Below are positions 13,680 to 25,537 of a stretch of 64,000 nucleotides of DNA, piece after piece. Each line of letters begins with the position of its first letter. Position 1 is the first letter of the stretch. A program made the translations under genes and the position numbers. Source of the stretch: Otis tarda (Eukaryota > Chordata > Aves > Otidiformes > Otididae); assembly GCA_026413225.1 (NCBI GenBank), contig CM048552.1, positions 29,087,501 to 29,151,500 on the forward strand, given 5' to 3'. Under the pieces are notes generated by a model, which saw only the letters and a list, made by a program, of their open reading frames with translations, did not search any database and was not told where the DNA came from.

Positions 13680-13889
13680 CAACTTCTTCACTATGACGGT
13701 GGTCAGGCACTGGAACAGGTTGCCCACAGAAGCTAGGCATGCCCCATCCCTGGAAGTGTTCAAGGCCAAACTGGACATGGCTTTGAGCGACCTGGTCTAG
13801 TGGAAGGTGTCCCTCCCCATGGCAGGGGGGGTTGGGACCAGATCATCTTTAAGATCCCTTCCAACTCAAACCATTCTATGATTCCATGA
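13680..13889 (+). mobile_element. CR1 LINE 3' end, plus strand
   Basis: This is a 5'-truncated CR1 non-LTR retrotransposon fragment of about 210 bp. It shows the diagnostic avian CR1 sequence, including GGCACTGGAACAGGTTGCCC near its start, the CTGGTCTAGTGGAAGGTGTCC block, and CCCTTCCAACTCAAACC before the 3' octamers ATTCTATG and ATTCCATG (13873-13888). Only the 3' end is present, as is usual for CR1, so no intact reverse transcriptase can be encoded. The element is antisense to FOXP2. The left boundary is approximate. Confidence 0.93.
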
Positions 13890-14006
13890 CCTATACACAC
13901 AAATAAAAACTTGGACTTTTAAGTATGTCCATATGCTACATACATATTTATTTACATAAACAACTAGAAGATGGAGGGGTGGCATGGTGCTTTAATGATC
14001 AAGGAT

Positions 14007-14030
14007 GCCACATTGTTCACAAACAGTGAA
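14007..14030 (+). repeat. 24-bp dispersed motif, copy 1
   Basis: GCCACATTGTTCACAAACAG followed by TGAA. It matches 15129-15152 at 21 of 24 positions in direct orientation. The two may be remnants of one old repeat family or a chance match. Confidence 0.4.
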
Positions 14031-15128
14031 CTCAGACAAAGGTCAATTCAGGACTAAATACTGGACAAGACCTAAGCTGAGGTGTCTTTTGTACATTACT
14101 ACTAAATGCCAGCTTCTTAAGGCTATCAGCACACAGGACAGGATTTTCTGAAGGAATAATCGTATTTCTGTTTTCTTCTGTTTGGATTAGAATCATAGAG
14201 CAGCCACCATAACAATGTGACCAATGTTGAAAAAACATTGGCTTTAATAGCATCGGTATATTTGGTATTCCTCAGAAATCAACCTCCGATTTATACAACA
14301 GTTAGTGAATGCACAGCTAAGTCTGGGGATGGATTACTACAATCTGACCAGAAGCAGAACTGAAATGGTAACACTGACTGAAGAAGGGAAACTTTTTCTT
14401 AGGAAAATATTCTCGGAATTCCTCTAGATTTCAGCCCTAGAATTAGCTAAAACAAGATTATATGGCAAAAGTCCTTTCGTACTATTCCTCTCTTTGCAGA
14501 TAAATCATGCTTGATAATAATGAAAACTACTGTCAAGCTAGCTACAGGTAAAATAAAGTTTGCACGGCCATCATACTAGCATTTCAAAAGCACAGGATGA
14601 GCCTGATAGCGTGACATTTGAAAGTCAAGAAGTCCCACTTACTTGCTTTACTACTACTTTGTGTCCATCATGCTACTTGGCACACAACAGAAATGTTGTC
14701 AGGAATACTGTCTACATCTGAATGAAAAACAAAGCTCCAAAAGTGAATGTGAGGGATAGAAACTATAGAAATGAGGAAAAAATTCACTTACATTTATCCA
14801 AGATGGCTGTCGCTATTACTGTTGAAACTCTGCTATGGGCTGAGGTCACAAGACCCTGTAAGCTAAAATAGAGAAGCTTCAGCTGAGGGTCACTGAAGCT
14901 GCAGCACATTAAAACACATTTTAAAGTTATAGGTTTTAATTTCTTGATCTCTTTTTCCCAAGGCACGAAAAGTGACCTCTACTTTTTGGTCATTTTTCAG
15001 GACTGAAGGGAAGAGTTTTTCGGAAACTCGGAAGAGTTTATCATCTAGCTCATGATAAGTGTGTATGTATGTTATGTACGGTACATAATATGATAATATG
15101 ATGATTTCATTGGTATGAGTTTGGAGTT

Positions 15129-15152
15129 GCCACATTATTCACAAATGGTGAA
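15129..15152 (+). repeat. 24-bp dispersed motif, copy 2
   Basis: GCCACATTATTCACAAATGG followed by TGAA. It matches copy 1 at 14007-14030 except at three positions. Confidence 0.4.
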
Positions 15153-15974
15153 ACCATATGTGATTTATGCAGATTCTCCCAAAGAAAACTAGAAAAAAAA
15201 CCTTTTTACAACATCACATCATCATGTATATAGGAAACATGAACTATATAAAAGAAAAGCTAGTTTGAAAGTCTTCAAAACTGTGTTAAAATGCATCATA
15301 GGGCTTTTTAACTTTCTATAATTTTTAATTATGTACCTCTGAGGGAGTCTGATAGCTTTTACATCTTAGAAATACCAAAATAACTTTAAAATAATTTTGT
15401 ATGCATATGAGTACTGCAGTTTGAAAATCTATTGCATCTTAACCTCCAAGGGATTAAATAGTGTGTGATCTACTAGGCAGATGGAATTTTCCCTTAACCT
15501 GTGATATAAAGACCCTACTGATGGCTTCAGTAAGTGGGAAGATACTGAAGTTGTCACTAATTTTGAATCAAACATTCCCTCTTCTGGCCCACAAGTCACT
15601 GTGCTTTTGGGAAAAGAATTGACATGCAAAAGCAAAAAAGGAGAAAACAGAAAATAATACCTTGGGAAATTATTGTTAACAGCAGAGGTTTGTAATGACT
15701 GAAGGGAATACACTAGTAAAGTTTAGCTTAGAAAAGTTCATTACAAACAATCTTGCAGTTTATTACCTGTACTAGGATGATATTCGCTTACGTAAATATA
15801 CACTTGTGTATATGCATGTATAAACAGACATATGCAAAGTGCAAAAAACAAGTATCTAGAATGTGTCTTACAGGCATTTCTATATTTGAAGTGAAGAAAT
15901 GCAATTTCAAGAACACAAGGAATGCAATGAATCTGAGCTACAGAAATCCTGAAACAGACAAGTAACAACGAAAG

Positions 15975-16004
15975 CACATATATCTCATATATTCGATATA
16001 TGTG
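15975..16004. repeat. Inverted repeat (10-bp stem, 10-nt loop)
   Basis: CACATATATC and GATATATGTG are perfectly complementary arms around a 10-nt spacer. The sequence is simple and AT-rich, so it may be coincidental. Confidence 0.6.
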
Positions 16005-16560
16005 AAAGAATGACAAGCTGCCAAGAAGGAGAGTGAAGGGTGGAATCTCTGTGCTGTCTGAGTAAACTTAAAAAAACGGAATTCCCATCACATCATATTG
16101 ATGTTTACTTCATTTCTTGTGCAACCATAATATGATTTATAATAGATAAGAATAATACATGAGAACTAAGAAACTACCAGGATACTGTATCATTTGGTTG
16201 TATTCAAAGAAATAGTGTGCAAAATTAAAACTAAGAGATACAGTCAAACTATCAGATGCTCTAGATATTTGTATAAAATTAAATCTAGAAATCATCAGAA
16301 TACTACCTAATAAGGCAGCCAAACACATAACTTGAGAAATGAATAAACAAGAGAACACGATTCTAACAAAAATAAACACGGGGGAAAATAACAGGTAAAA
16401 TTTTCCTACAAAAAAGAGAGACTGCTGCATTGTAGATTTTTAATAGAAAAAGACAGCAGATGTTCAAATTGTGAGACTTAAAAGAATGGGAGAAGTGGTG
16501 GCTAAAGTGTTTGTGATAGAATACTAAATAATTCATCTTTACCAAATAAATTTCAGTATG

Positions 16561-16593
16561 TAGATGACAACTAGTCTTAGATGACAACTAGTC
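16561..16593 (+). repeat. 17-bp tandem duplication
   Basis: TAGATGACAACTAGTCT is followed immediately by TAGATGACAACTAGTC, giving two copies identical over 16 bases. This looks like a recent slippage duplication. Confidence 0.85.
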
Positions 16594-19500
16594 ACGAAAC
16601 AACAAGTTTAATGAATGCTTGTAAGCCCATGTAGAATGAGCATTTCCTAGCCTCAGCGCTACAGGAGAGACGCCGGATCTCCGGAACACCATATCCCAAT
16701 CAGAACTAGTTGCTCGCCTCCACCTAATGAGAAACACTAACAAAAAAATAGCAGACTGAAACAGAATTAATTATTCTCTCCATGAGCAGGGAGACTTCCA
16801 TAACAGAATTTATGCAATCTAAACAGACTTTGTTTGACTACGTAGAATGTAGTCTAATAGGCTCAGTGTGTAAAGAGGTAAAGCTCTATTGACAATAAGC
16901 TCGGCTCATTTCATAAGCAGTAATTTATTTAGAAGAAAAAAAAAAAACCCAAGAAAAATAGAAGTGGGAATGGAGGGAAATCGCTCTACCAAATGCAAAA
17001 AGTCTATGCTATAGACACCTATATCTGAGCTAGTCATCTTAGGTTACCTGTATATTCAAAGGGAAAAAACAGGCATTTCTGTGGCACAATTCATTAAATC
17101 CTAATTAGACGTCTAAATCAGATCAGATAAATTGTCTTTTAAAAATGTTGACTATGTGTTGACAAGAATGTGTTGACCAAAAGTGCCTTGACTATGACTG
17201 GTGACAAAAGGCTCTTGAGCCTGGACTATTAAGGTGAAAGGCAGAGATAAGGTGTACCCATCTATTGTCTGGTGAAATAACAACAGATAAAAAGTTGGCT
17301 TCCCCTTAGTATGGACCTGAAGTAGTTATTTGTATTTATGTTAAATAGATGTGAAACCAGACTACTCTGTATAGACTTCATACATGCACATATCAGATAG
17401 ATACAAAGCCCTAAAACTTATTTCAGGTGAATAGCAAAAGTGTCATCCACTTTGGTTTGCATTCAGGTACGGGAAGGTAACAAATGAAGAATACTGCTGA
17501 AATTGTCGATTATCTAATTCTACCATCAAATGTATGGACATCCCCATAACACTCTATATCCTACCTAAACACACCAACCAACTAACCCTCAAATCCCCTT
17601 CTTCCCCTTAAATTTTTAACAAAAACTCTTGTTGTGAAATAAAGTGAATGAAAATGTTACAATCTACATGTGCATGCGCACACAGAGAGAAACTACTCAG
17701 GGAATGCTAGGTGCTAACATCCATACAAAAAAAAAATACTGAAAAAATCAGCATGATGTTTCAGGAAAGTCAGATAGTCAGTAAGTTAACTCTCATGGAA
17801 ATAGCTATCTCAGTAAAATTTTGTTTTGAATAAAGTTCCTTAAGTTAAAAAAAAGTATATAAAATCAGATGTAGCCAAAATTAAAAATAATAAAAAGTAA
17901 AAACATGTTTTTATTGTGTAGTAACTCAGTATAAACTTTTCCAATATTATATACCCTTCAGCTTTACACAGCTTATAAGATCAGATGTGACAGTAACACA
18001 GGCCTCTTCAGAGATACATATGACAAACCTAGGCAGCCAGCAAGGGAACAATCACCATTTTGATAATCAATTTCAGAACTGAATTGAATTTTCAGAAATG
18101 ATTTGAATGAAAATTAGCTCACAGCATGTTGGGTGTTAGTACAATTGGTCTGAATGAATCAGGTGGATAAAATAAAATAATAGAAGAAAATAAACTGTAT
18201 TATTTTGTAAATATTTACAGATTAATTCAAATTTATCATCTCTGAAAATTAACAAGAAAGCAGATTGACAGCACCTCACACAACACGGTGATCACCATAA
18301 ATCCAGACAATGTAGCAGATTTCATCAGAATAGAGGTCATTTTTTTAAATGAAAGTAGACTTTGTTATGCATTATTCATCCATCTGAAAATATTACAAGG
18401 TGGGACAACTTTTTTATAGTTTATTACCATAGCATATCACAAAATGCATTTGTAAAATAAATGTTTAACCGATGAGTCTATGACAAGTCGTTACAAAGCA
18501 TATTATAAGATGCAAATATTGTTAAAATATGTGTGCATGTTTAATGCATGAATTACCGTCATCAAGCATTGTATAAATTGCCGTAAAATTTAACAAATGA
18601 TAATAAGATATTTATAAATGGCATCTAAACATAAAGTGTGCACTGAGAAGTAAATGGTACTAAAATTAATGCTTGTATGAAGGCTCTTTTTTTTCTTGTC
18701 TTTTTACTCAGAACAAACCAAGTTAGGTGATTTTTTTTTTTGTAGATCCTAATAAGCAACGGCTGAGATAAACTCTTCTTGCTAAGCTTCCAAGGCAGCC
18801 AGAAACCTCAGCCTTCAGATGATTTCCAGAATTACAGACAGTTCTCCATCAGCTAGGCAGGACTGATTATCTTTAACAACACTTTCAGTTTTTTTCTTAT
18901 GGAGAATTAAAACGTGCGGAATAAACGTGAGTTATTACTTTTACAGACAAGTTTTCTGAGGAGGTAAACTGTTGCAACTCCTTATAATTCTTTGTCTACT
19001 CATCAGAAAAAAACCAACTTTGACAAAGTAGGGAAGAAACAACCTTACCTTTTGAATTCTGTACACTTGATCCGTGATACTCAGCTTACAGACACTGATC
19101 TGTATAAACCCTGCATATGCTATTATTTTTTTTTGTAATTCAATACCGCACGGTAAAACACTGACCAGAGAAAAGGTATTTATGGGGTTTGGTATATGTG
19201 TAGAATATAAACAAAGATCTGTCACCAGGTTATTTTCCAGGTGACTACAGAAACAAAATTTGTCTGCCTGAAAAAGAAATGTTATACTCTTATATGTTTC
19301 ACCTATAAGAGTAAGACTAAGGGCAGGCAAGACTCTGAAAATAAAGAAGTGTCCTCACTTCCAAAATAATCAGATAATTATCTGGGAAAAAAAAACGAGA
19401 ACAGATTGAGTAAGAGGGAGAGAGAAGGTAACTACAGGGAGAAACCACAGTCACATCTTGCAAGCTTTTGTGCAGAGATTTGCTGGTATGTGAAATCATT

Positions 19501-22375
19501 TCTAATTATGATACAGAACTTTAATGATTTCACTGTAACTAAATAATGTTACAAATCTAGTTTAAATCTGCCAGGTTTCAGCTGCTGAAGAAGTCGATCT
19601 CCAGATTCTGAAGCACAGTCAAAGAGCATTAGCTGGATCTGAGAAATCTGATCCTGTGATAGGAATGTTGACATTGTTCTCATAATTTTCTCTTAAGTTT
19701 AACAAGATTGAATGTCTGGAAACAAGACCTAAATACATTTAAGAAAGAAATGAAGTATTAATTTTGACAGAACAGGCAAGGGAAAAAAACCTAAACTTCA
19801 CGTGTTTTAAGAAATGAACTTACAAATTCATTAATGAAAAATCTATTTCAAGCTTCTGAACATGAAGGGTTCTCGAGCCTCACATTGCTGAGAGAAGGTA
19901 AAAGGGATGGACCTCAAGTTTTCATCCTGTCTTATCATCTCGCTCTGCCCACCATTCATAACACATCTGGAGCTGGCACTCACAAACAGAGGATATTAGG
20001 ATCTGACTCAGTACCACCTACTCTCATACTCCTCTGGACATAAACAAGGTACTGAGAAGCCCAAATTTTTAGCTGACATCACATGCAAAGATAGGCAACA
20101 TCTCGGTTAGAGGACTTGCCGCATGCATTCCTAGCTGGAGCTTTACAAAGCTTTCTCTAGATCTATTTTACAAGGAAGTGCAGGTGACCACACACATCTG
20201 TGAAGCATGCATAAGGAACTCTTCTCATCTGTGGAACCATTAAAGGTTTTCAGTTGCACATTTTATATTTCCACACTGAAAACTTTAGTGAAAGCACCAA
20301 AATAAGATCCCTGATGTAGACGTAGTCACAGTGGTCTTGTGATCCCACTGAGAAAACAGCATATTTATCCACAAAGTGCTCCAGCTATCTGCATGTCATA
20401 GTTGAGTAAACAGTGTATTAAGTGCCTCTGAACTTTCCCACTCAGGAAGGTATTCAGAGACTTTGTGGCTAATCGCTTTTTTTCCTTAAAAGCCCTCACA
20501 TGCAAGGCCCTCCACAAATTATTTGTTTCTTCAGCTTTTCCAAACATAAATGAACCTTGCACGCTGCCAAAGCACAAGAGGCTTTGAGGTCAATCCTAAG
20601 CCATTCTTTCTTGTGTGCAAATCTTGTTTCCTAAAGATGTGACCATTTCGGTAAAATGATTGAGCAATCAATTCTTGGATAAGAGCGACTGTCTTAAAGT
20701 TAAATTGAAGGTCAAGAGGATACCGCTCACAAGTGTGAAAAATGCTGTGCAGGACACTCCTTCCTTCCACCCATGGCATCGCTCCTTGCTTTCTTGTGAC
20801 AATGCCAGCATTGTTTAGCTTTAGTTGTAAATGTGGACAAGTTTCAAATCAACCCACCAGAGGTTAAAAAACCGCAAAACACAACAGACAACAGAAACAG
20901 AACCCAACACAAAATGATCAAAATGTCCCAGAGTAAAGTGAGGTTGGAAAAAGGGGATGAAAAGATGAATATCATAAATAAATTAGCAACAAGTAGTTTC
21001 TCTTTTTCATATGTTACTTTTTTCCCTCAAGGGAAAAACATGACAACTACTTTAAAAAACAATATACATTGCAGACACTGTTTAGTATAGGAAGTGGTCT
21101 TACCACCATCTACAGCTGTTATGCAATTACAAATGCAGGAAATCATTAATGAGAAACATACAGTAATTTTCTACCTACAGTTCCACAGCTGGCATTGCAT
21201 GCTTCTTTGTGGAGCAGATACATATCTTTGTGGCAGAACGATTCAACAGAAACAAGGGAGCCAACAGTGTGCTGGTTCATAGAGAAATTTAGTCAATTGG
21301 ACTAACTGAAGAATATTTTCCATCCTAAAGGACTCTCAATATTAACTGGAATTATTCTCATATGTGTAACTACTCAACTTAACATGCTTTAAAAGCACCC
21401 GAAATCTGACAATGAGAGTATGTCTACTTTCAGAACCAAAAATCTTGTTTTGATTTTTGCTTTCCCACTTTATCTTGGTCTTCTTTGTAATTAATTATTC
21501 ACTTCAAAAAGTGACTTTTTTTCCTGATGTACTTGGCAGTTTATGCTGGACACACACATTAGGAAAAGGCCCACTACTCTAAATTTGAATTGTCACCTAT
21601 AGTTTCATGGTTCCATACTACAGTACACAAGGTTACAAAAGTCCAACTGAAAATGTGCACCATTCACTACAACGAAAGAAACCAGTGTGTTCAGCTTGTA
21701 TTTTGGTGTAGTTCAGATTCACAGAATCGTACTGGAACTCTTTGCAGGCATGCTTAGAAAAGAAATTTATTTGAATAAGTAAAACAAGACTTTTCTTGAA
21801 TTGTAAGTAATAAGTGAAATGAAAACCATGAATTCTATCATTCATGAAATCACCAATATTTTGTATTCGATTTCCAGACATCCTACACATGTCAGTATTT
21901 GCATCTTCCGCTAAATTCTTCATTCTATTGGTAGTTTGTGCTTCTTACTCACAGATTTCTCACTAAACTCTACTGTATCACTAGTTACAACTTCTAGCCC
22001 AAAGATCTTTTGAACAGAAGCGCAAAGATATATGTTTTAAAGCCTGTCCTTGAGGACAAGAGTTGAGTGTTTAGCTGATTTAAGAGATTATTGTAGCTAA
22101 ATACATTTTCTTTAAATAAAGAAGTGTGTTATTTAAAAAGTATGAAATCCTAAAATGAAAGGTAATCCAAGGAAAGAAGATGGTTAGAGAAATATCAGCA
22201 AGACTTAATCTCTAGGTCTTATGAAAAAGACTATACTGCACTGAAAAAGATAGGTTATTCATGGCAATCAGAAGACAACACTGTGTCTTTCTTAAAGAAC
22301 AGGGCAGTGCCAAGGGATTTAGAGACTGGAGTTTTAATCTTTATACTTCATGTCCCTCCTGATCGGACTAATACT

Positions 22376-22502
22376 GGGTTGGTATGGACTGTATCCAACA
22401 AATCTTGGCATTCATCTTGTGGGGTCCCGACCTAGCCTATCTGCAATTAGTCTGATAAGATTTACACATTCTTTAGACAGGAACAGAATATGTTCTGTGG
22501 AG
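22376..22502 (+). repeat. Unclassified direct repeat, copy 1
   Basis: This 127-bp segment recurs in the same orientation at 24263-24389, offset by 1,887 bp. From 22388 to 22502 the two copies differ at only 7 of 115 positions. The first 12 bases are weaker, with 4 differences. It contains CCAACAAATCTTGGCATTC. I do not recognise the family. It could be two insertions of one repeat, or a local duplication whose flanks do not match. Confidence 0.85.
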
Positions 22503-24262
22503 TAGAAATTCAGTTTAGCATGAATATAGACTACTGTGGTTCCAATAAGACAGGACACAGAGGAAAAAAAGTAACAAAACAGAAGCAGAGAAACAGTATT
22601 TGGAGTGTCTGTGACATGACCGTACTGTTAAATAGGACAAATAATAAACATTCTTCACAGGCAAATAGTCCAAGCCTAGAGAGACAGAAGTGGAAGGAGA
22701 GTGACCCAAAGTCTCAAGCTTTCCTACATTGCATAATTCAGATGTAAGATTTCTCATTTATACAACTGAAGGAGGATAATCTTTTAGGCAGGAACTGTGC
22801 AAAGGTACCAAAGTACTTGCTCCAAGAAGAAACACAGGTCGTAAGAAGTAAGAGTTTTCTATGCAGTAATACAGAGACTGCATAAATTAATACAGTGCTC
22901 CTGGAATATGAACAATGAAGAGGCTGTGGTATACTTTGTTCCAAATAAAGTCTAGAATCACAGAAGTATTTAACAGGAAAGGACTGAGAGATCAAGTATA
23001 AAGCACTATACAAGTAAGTAAAATATGAAAAGCCTCTATAGACAATTCACAAGAATGTGCATATATGTACACACATTAAAAAGATAACTCACTTATCTGT
23101 ACAAAGACAGTTCTAGTGTAGTTTGTGTAACTGATTTGGGTAAATAACCTGATATCATGGTCTTCAGGAACCTAAGCTCCATCAGTTTTTCAAATGACAG
23201 TTTTCTTCTATCTGCTCAAGATTTACGGACTAAAGAAATTTCACAGACATCAAATGCAATCTTTTTTTCCCCTCAACTAAGAAATTGTTATTAGCATTAT
23301 TATTATTAGAATTTCTGCTAACATTTTTTAGAAGCAACCTAAATGACATTTGTAATTAGAATATATTTTATATAGAAAAACAATTACCCTGGTTTGAAAT
23401 AATAGCTCACTGATAAAAACTATTACATACAGCAGACTCTCACAGAGAAATACCTATGAACCGGGATGAAACCACACTCCCCTGTGGCTTTCAAAGTACA
23501 GCTTTACTAGGAGTTACATACAGACACAAGGTATGGTCTGAAATGGACTGCATAACGGAAGTATCTGTGGAGAGAGGGAAAAAAGAAATGATCCTTCTGC
23601 AGGCTACTGAATGGTATTTTTATATTAAAATGAAACACCTCAAATTCAGCATAACATCATGAGATCATACATAAAAAATAAAATGGTGTTATAGTACTTT
23701 TGTCAGCACACTTCTCAATTTTCCTACTTCATGGATTGTTTCCTTGCTTCCATTTTACTGTAGACTGAGGAAAGATGTGCCTGTTATATGAAGTTACAAC
23801 TTGTTTCCTCTCCCACACTGTGATTATACTTAATTTTTAACAATCAGTGCCAACAGTTACTTTATCAGTGTAAGCAGTTAATTACTCCTTCAGTATACAT
23901 CACATTAATCAATACTGTCCTCCTTCTAACACCATGGCATTAACTTAGTCACCATTCTACATTCCTCTGGAGTGACACAAACTCTTCTCTAATCTTGGTA
24001 AGGCTAAATAAGTTTTTCAGTCATCTTTTAATGTTGACATATACGATGTCCTTCAGCCCATTTTCCAGCTCATTAATAAATATATGAAACAATGCTGTTT
24101 AATGTGCAGGTCAGTGGTAGACAGAAATGTTAACTTTTTGCCATACTGAAAATTGACAATTTACTCCTACTCTATCTTCTGTCTCTTAACTTGTTTCTAA
24201 CTTACGATGCAACTTTAACTTTCACCCAGAAATATTAAGTTTCCTTAAAAATCACTTGTGAA
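22503..24262 (-). other. FOXP2: Intronic DNA between the two direct repeat copies
   Basis: About 1.76 kb of AT-rich sequence lies between the paired repeats. I looked for retroviral or transposase coding resemblance, which would make the repeats terminal repeats of one element, and saw none. The short open frames (up to 91 codons) carry no motif I know. Confidence 0.55.
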
Positions 24263-24389
24263 GGACTGCTATGCACTCTATCCAACAAATCTTGGCATTC
24301 ATCTTCTGGGGTGCCAACCTAGCCTATCTGCAATTAGTCTGATGCGATTTACACATTCTTTAGACAGGAACAGAAGATGTTCTGTGGAG
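24263..24389 (+). repeat. Unclassified direct repeat, copy 2
   Basis: Second copy of the repeat at 22376-22502, about 94% identical over the final 115 bases. Identity stops sharply at 24389, after TTCTGTGGAG, where copy 1 continues with unrelated sequence. Confidence 0.85.
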
Positions 24390-24704
24390 AAATCCTTTTG
24401 AATCATAGCCCTTGGTCTTACTTTAAAAACATTTATTTTTGAGACATTTAGAAATATTTATTGTAGATTGAAAATACTGGAGTCTTCTTAATAGATGCAA
24501 TAGACATGTATGTGCTCTGCAATTTCAGTAAACTTTGAGACCACAGAAGAAGAGCATGATTTGTCCCCCAAAAAGGTCAGACCACCAAAAACTTCCAGTC
24601 GAATCAGTAATGCAGAAAAATTAATTATAAGGTCACATTTTAATCTGTTAGAATGAAGCACTTCAATGCACATGGTAAATCACACAGGTGATGAAAGACT
24701 CAGA

Positions 24705-24725
24705 AGCAGTAGCAGCAGCAGCAGC
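24705..24725 (+). repeat. (AGC)n microsatellite
   Basis: AGC trinucleotide repeat of about seven units with one interruption (AGT). It is short and intronic. It does not encode the FOXP2 polyglutamine tract, because no exon context is present. Confidence 0.8.
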
Positions 24726-25510
24726 ATGGGAATTACTGCAGCTGTACGAAGGCTCCCGCGTAGCTGACCAGACCATAGTGTAGGCATTGCGCAGAGAGGG
24801 AGTACTATGATTCTCCTATGCAAGACAAGAGACAACAGTGACAGACTGATAGGAAATACCTGTCATGATAGCAGGCAATATATGTGCCTAAGCTTTCTAT
24901 ACATAAACTGGAGAAGTCTGAATGACTGACTTGGAGGACGATAATGAGGCACCTCACAATCATTACAGACAGCACAGGAGAAAGTACAATAGGGCCCATC
25001 TGAAAATCTAAAAGTAGGAAATTAACGGCTCTTTTTTTTTTCCTACTTTATGAGGAATAATGGATATCATGAAGTCAGTTTGTGAAGGATTATAAAACTG
25101 AAAACAAACTGCCTGTATTTGATGCTTTGAAGGAGAACTGGTGAAAGAAGGAGAGAGAGATGTTAGGAAAATAATCTGTGCAGAACAGTGGCAGCAATGA
25201 GACAAGATGACATTTGTCATGTGTGGAAAAGAGGCCAGTTGTTGTAACTGAAATGTGGAGAACCTGCATGAGAGTTTCAGCTCAGCGCACAGCTTAAAAA
25301 GCTGAACCTTAGTATGGATGTGAGGAACAGGAAAGAGACCTAAATTCAAGATGTTGTTTATGCTCCGAGCTTCTGACAACCAACATGCTGATAGAGTTGA
25401 CAAGTGATGGAGAAAGGGGGTGACAGAGGAAAGATTATTCCTGTTGGTCTTTAAGTTGATGTTTAAGCATCCACAGGTTGGTATCGGGAAGATGAGATGA
25501 GTTTTATCTA

Positions 25511-25537
25511 TTTGTTTGTTTGTTTTTTTTTTTTTTT
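25511..25537 (+). repeat. TTTG repeat and T15 homopolymer
   Basis: Three TTTG units run into 15 consecutive T bases. On the transcribed minus strand this reads as an A-rich run. Confidence 0.85.

Larger units (their letters stand above)
13890..22375 (-). other. FOXP2: Intronic DNA between the plus-strand CR1 and the paired repeat
   Basis: AT-rich intron with no exon signal. It contains a 24-bp motif at 14007-14030 that recurs imperfectly at 15129-15152, an inverted repeat at 15975-16004, a 17-bp tandem duplication at 16561-16593 and a small CpG-bearing patch at about 16655-16690. Open frames up to 129 codons (minus strand, 18941-19330) show no recognisable domain. Confidence 0.7.

Noticed and set aside
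18941..19330. 129-codon open frame on the minus strand
   Set aside because: No protein family resemblance and it sits in ordinary AT-rich intron.
24705..24725. AGC repeat as a possible polyglutamine exon of FOXP2
   Set aside because: Only about seven units, no splice sites, and flanking translation does not resemble the FOXP2 glutamine-rich region.
25008..25403. 131-codon open frame on the minus strand
   Set aside because: No domain recognised and no splice context.
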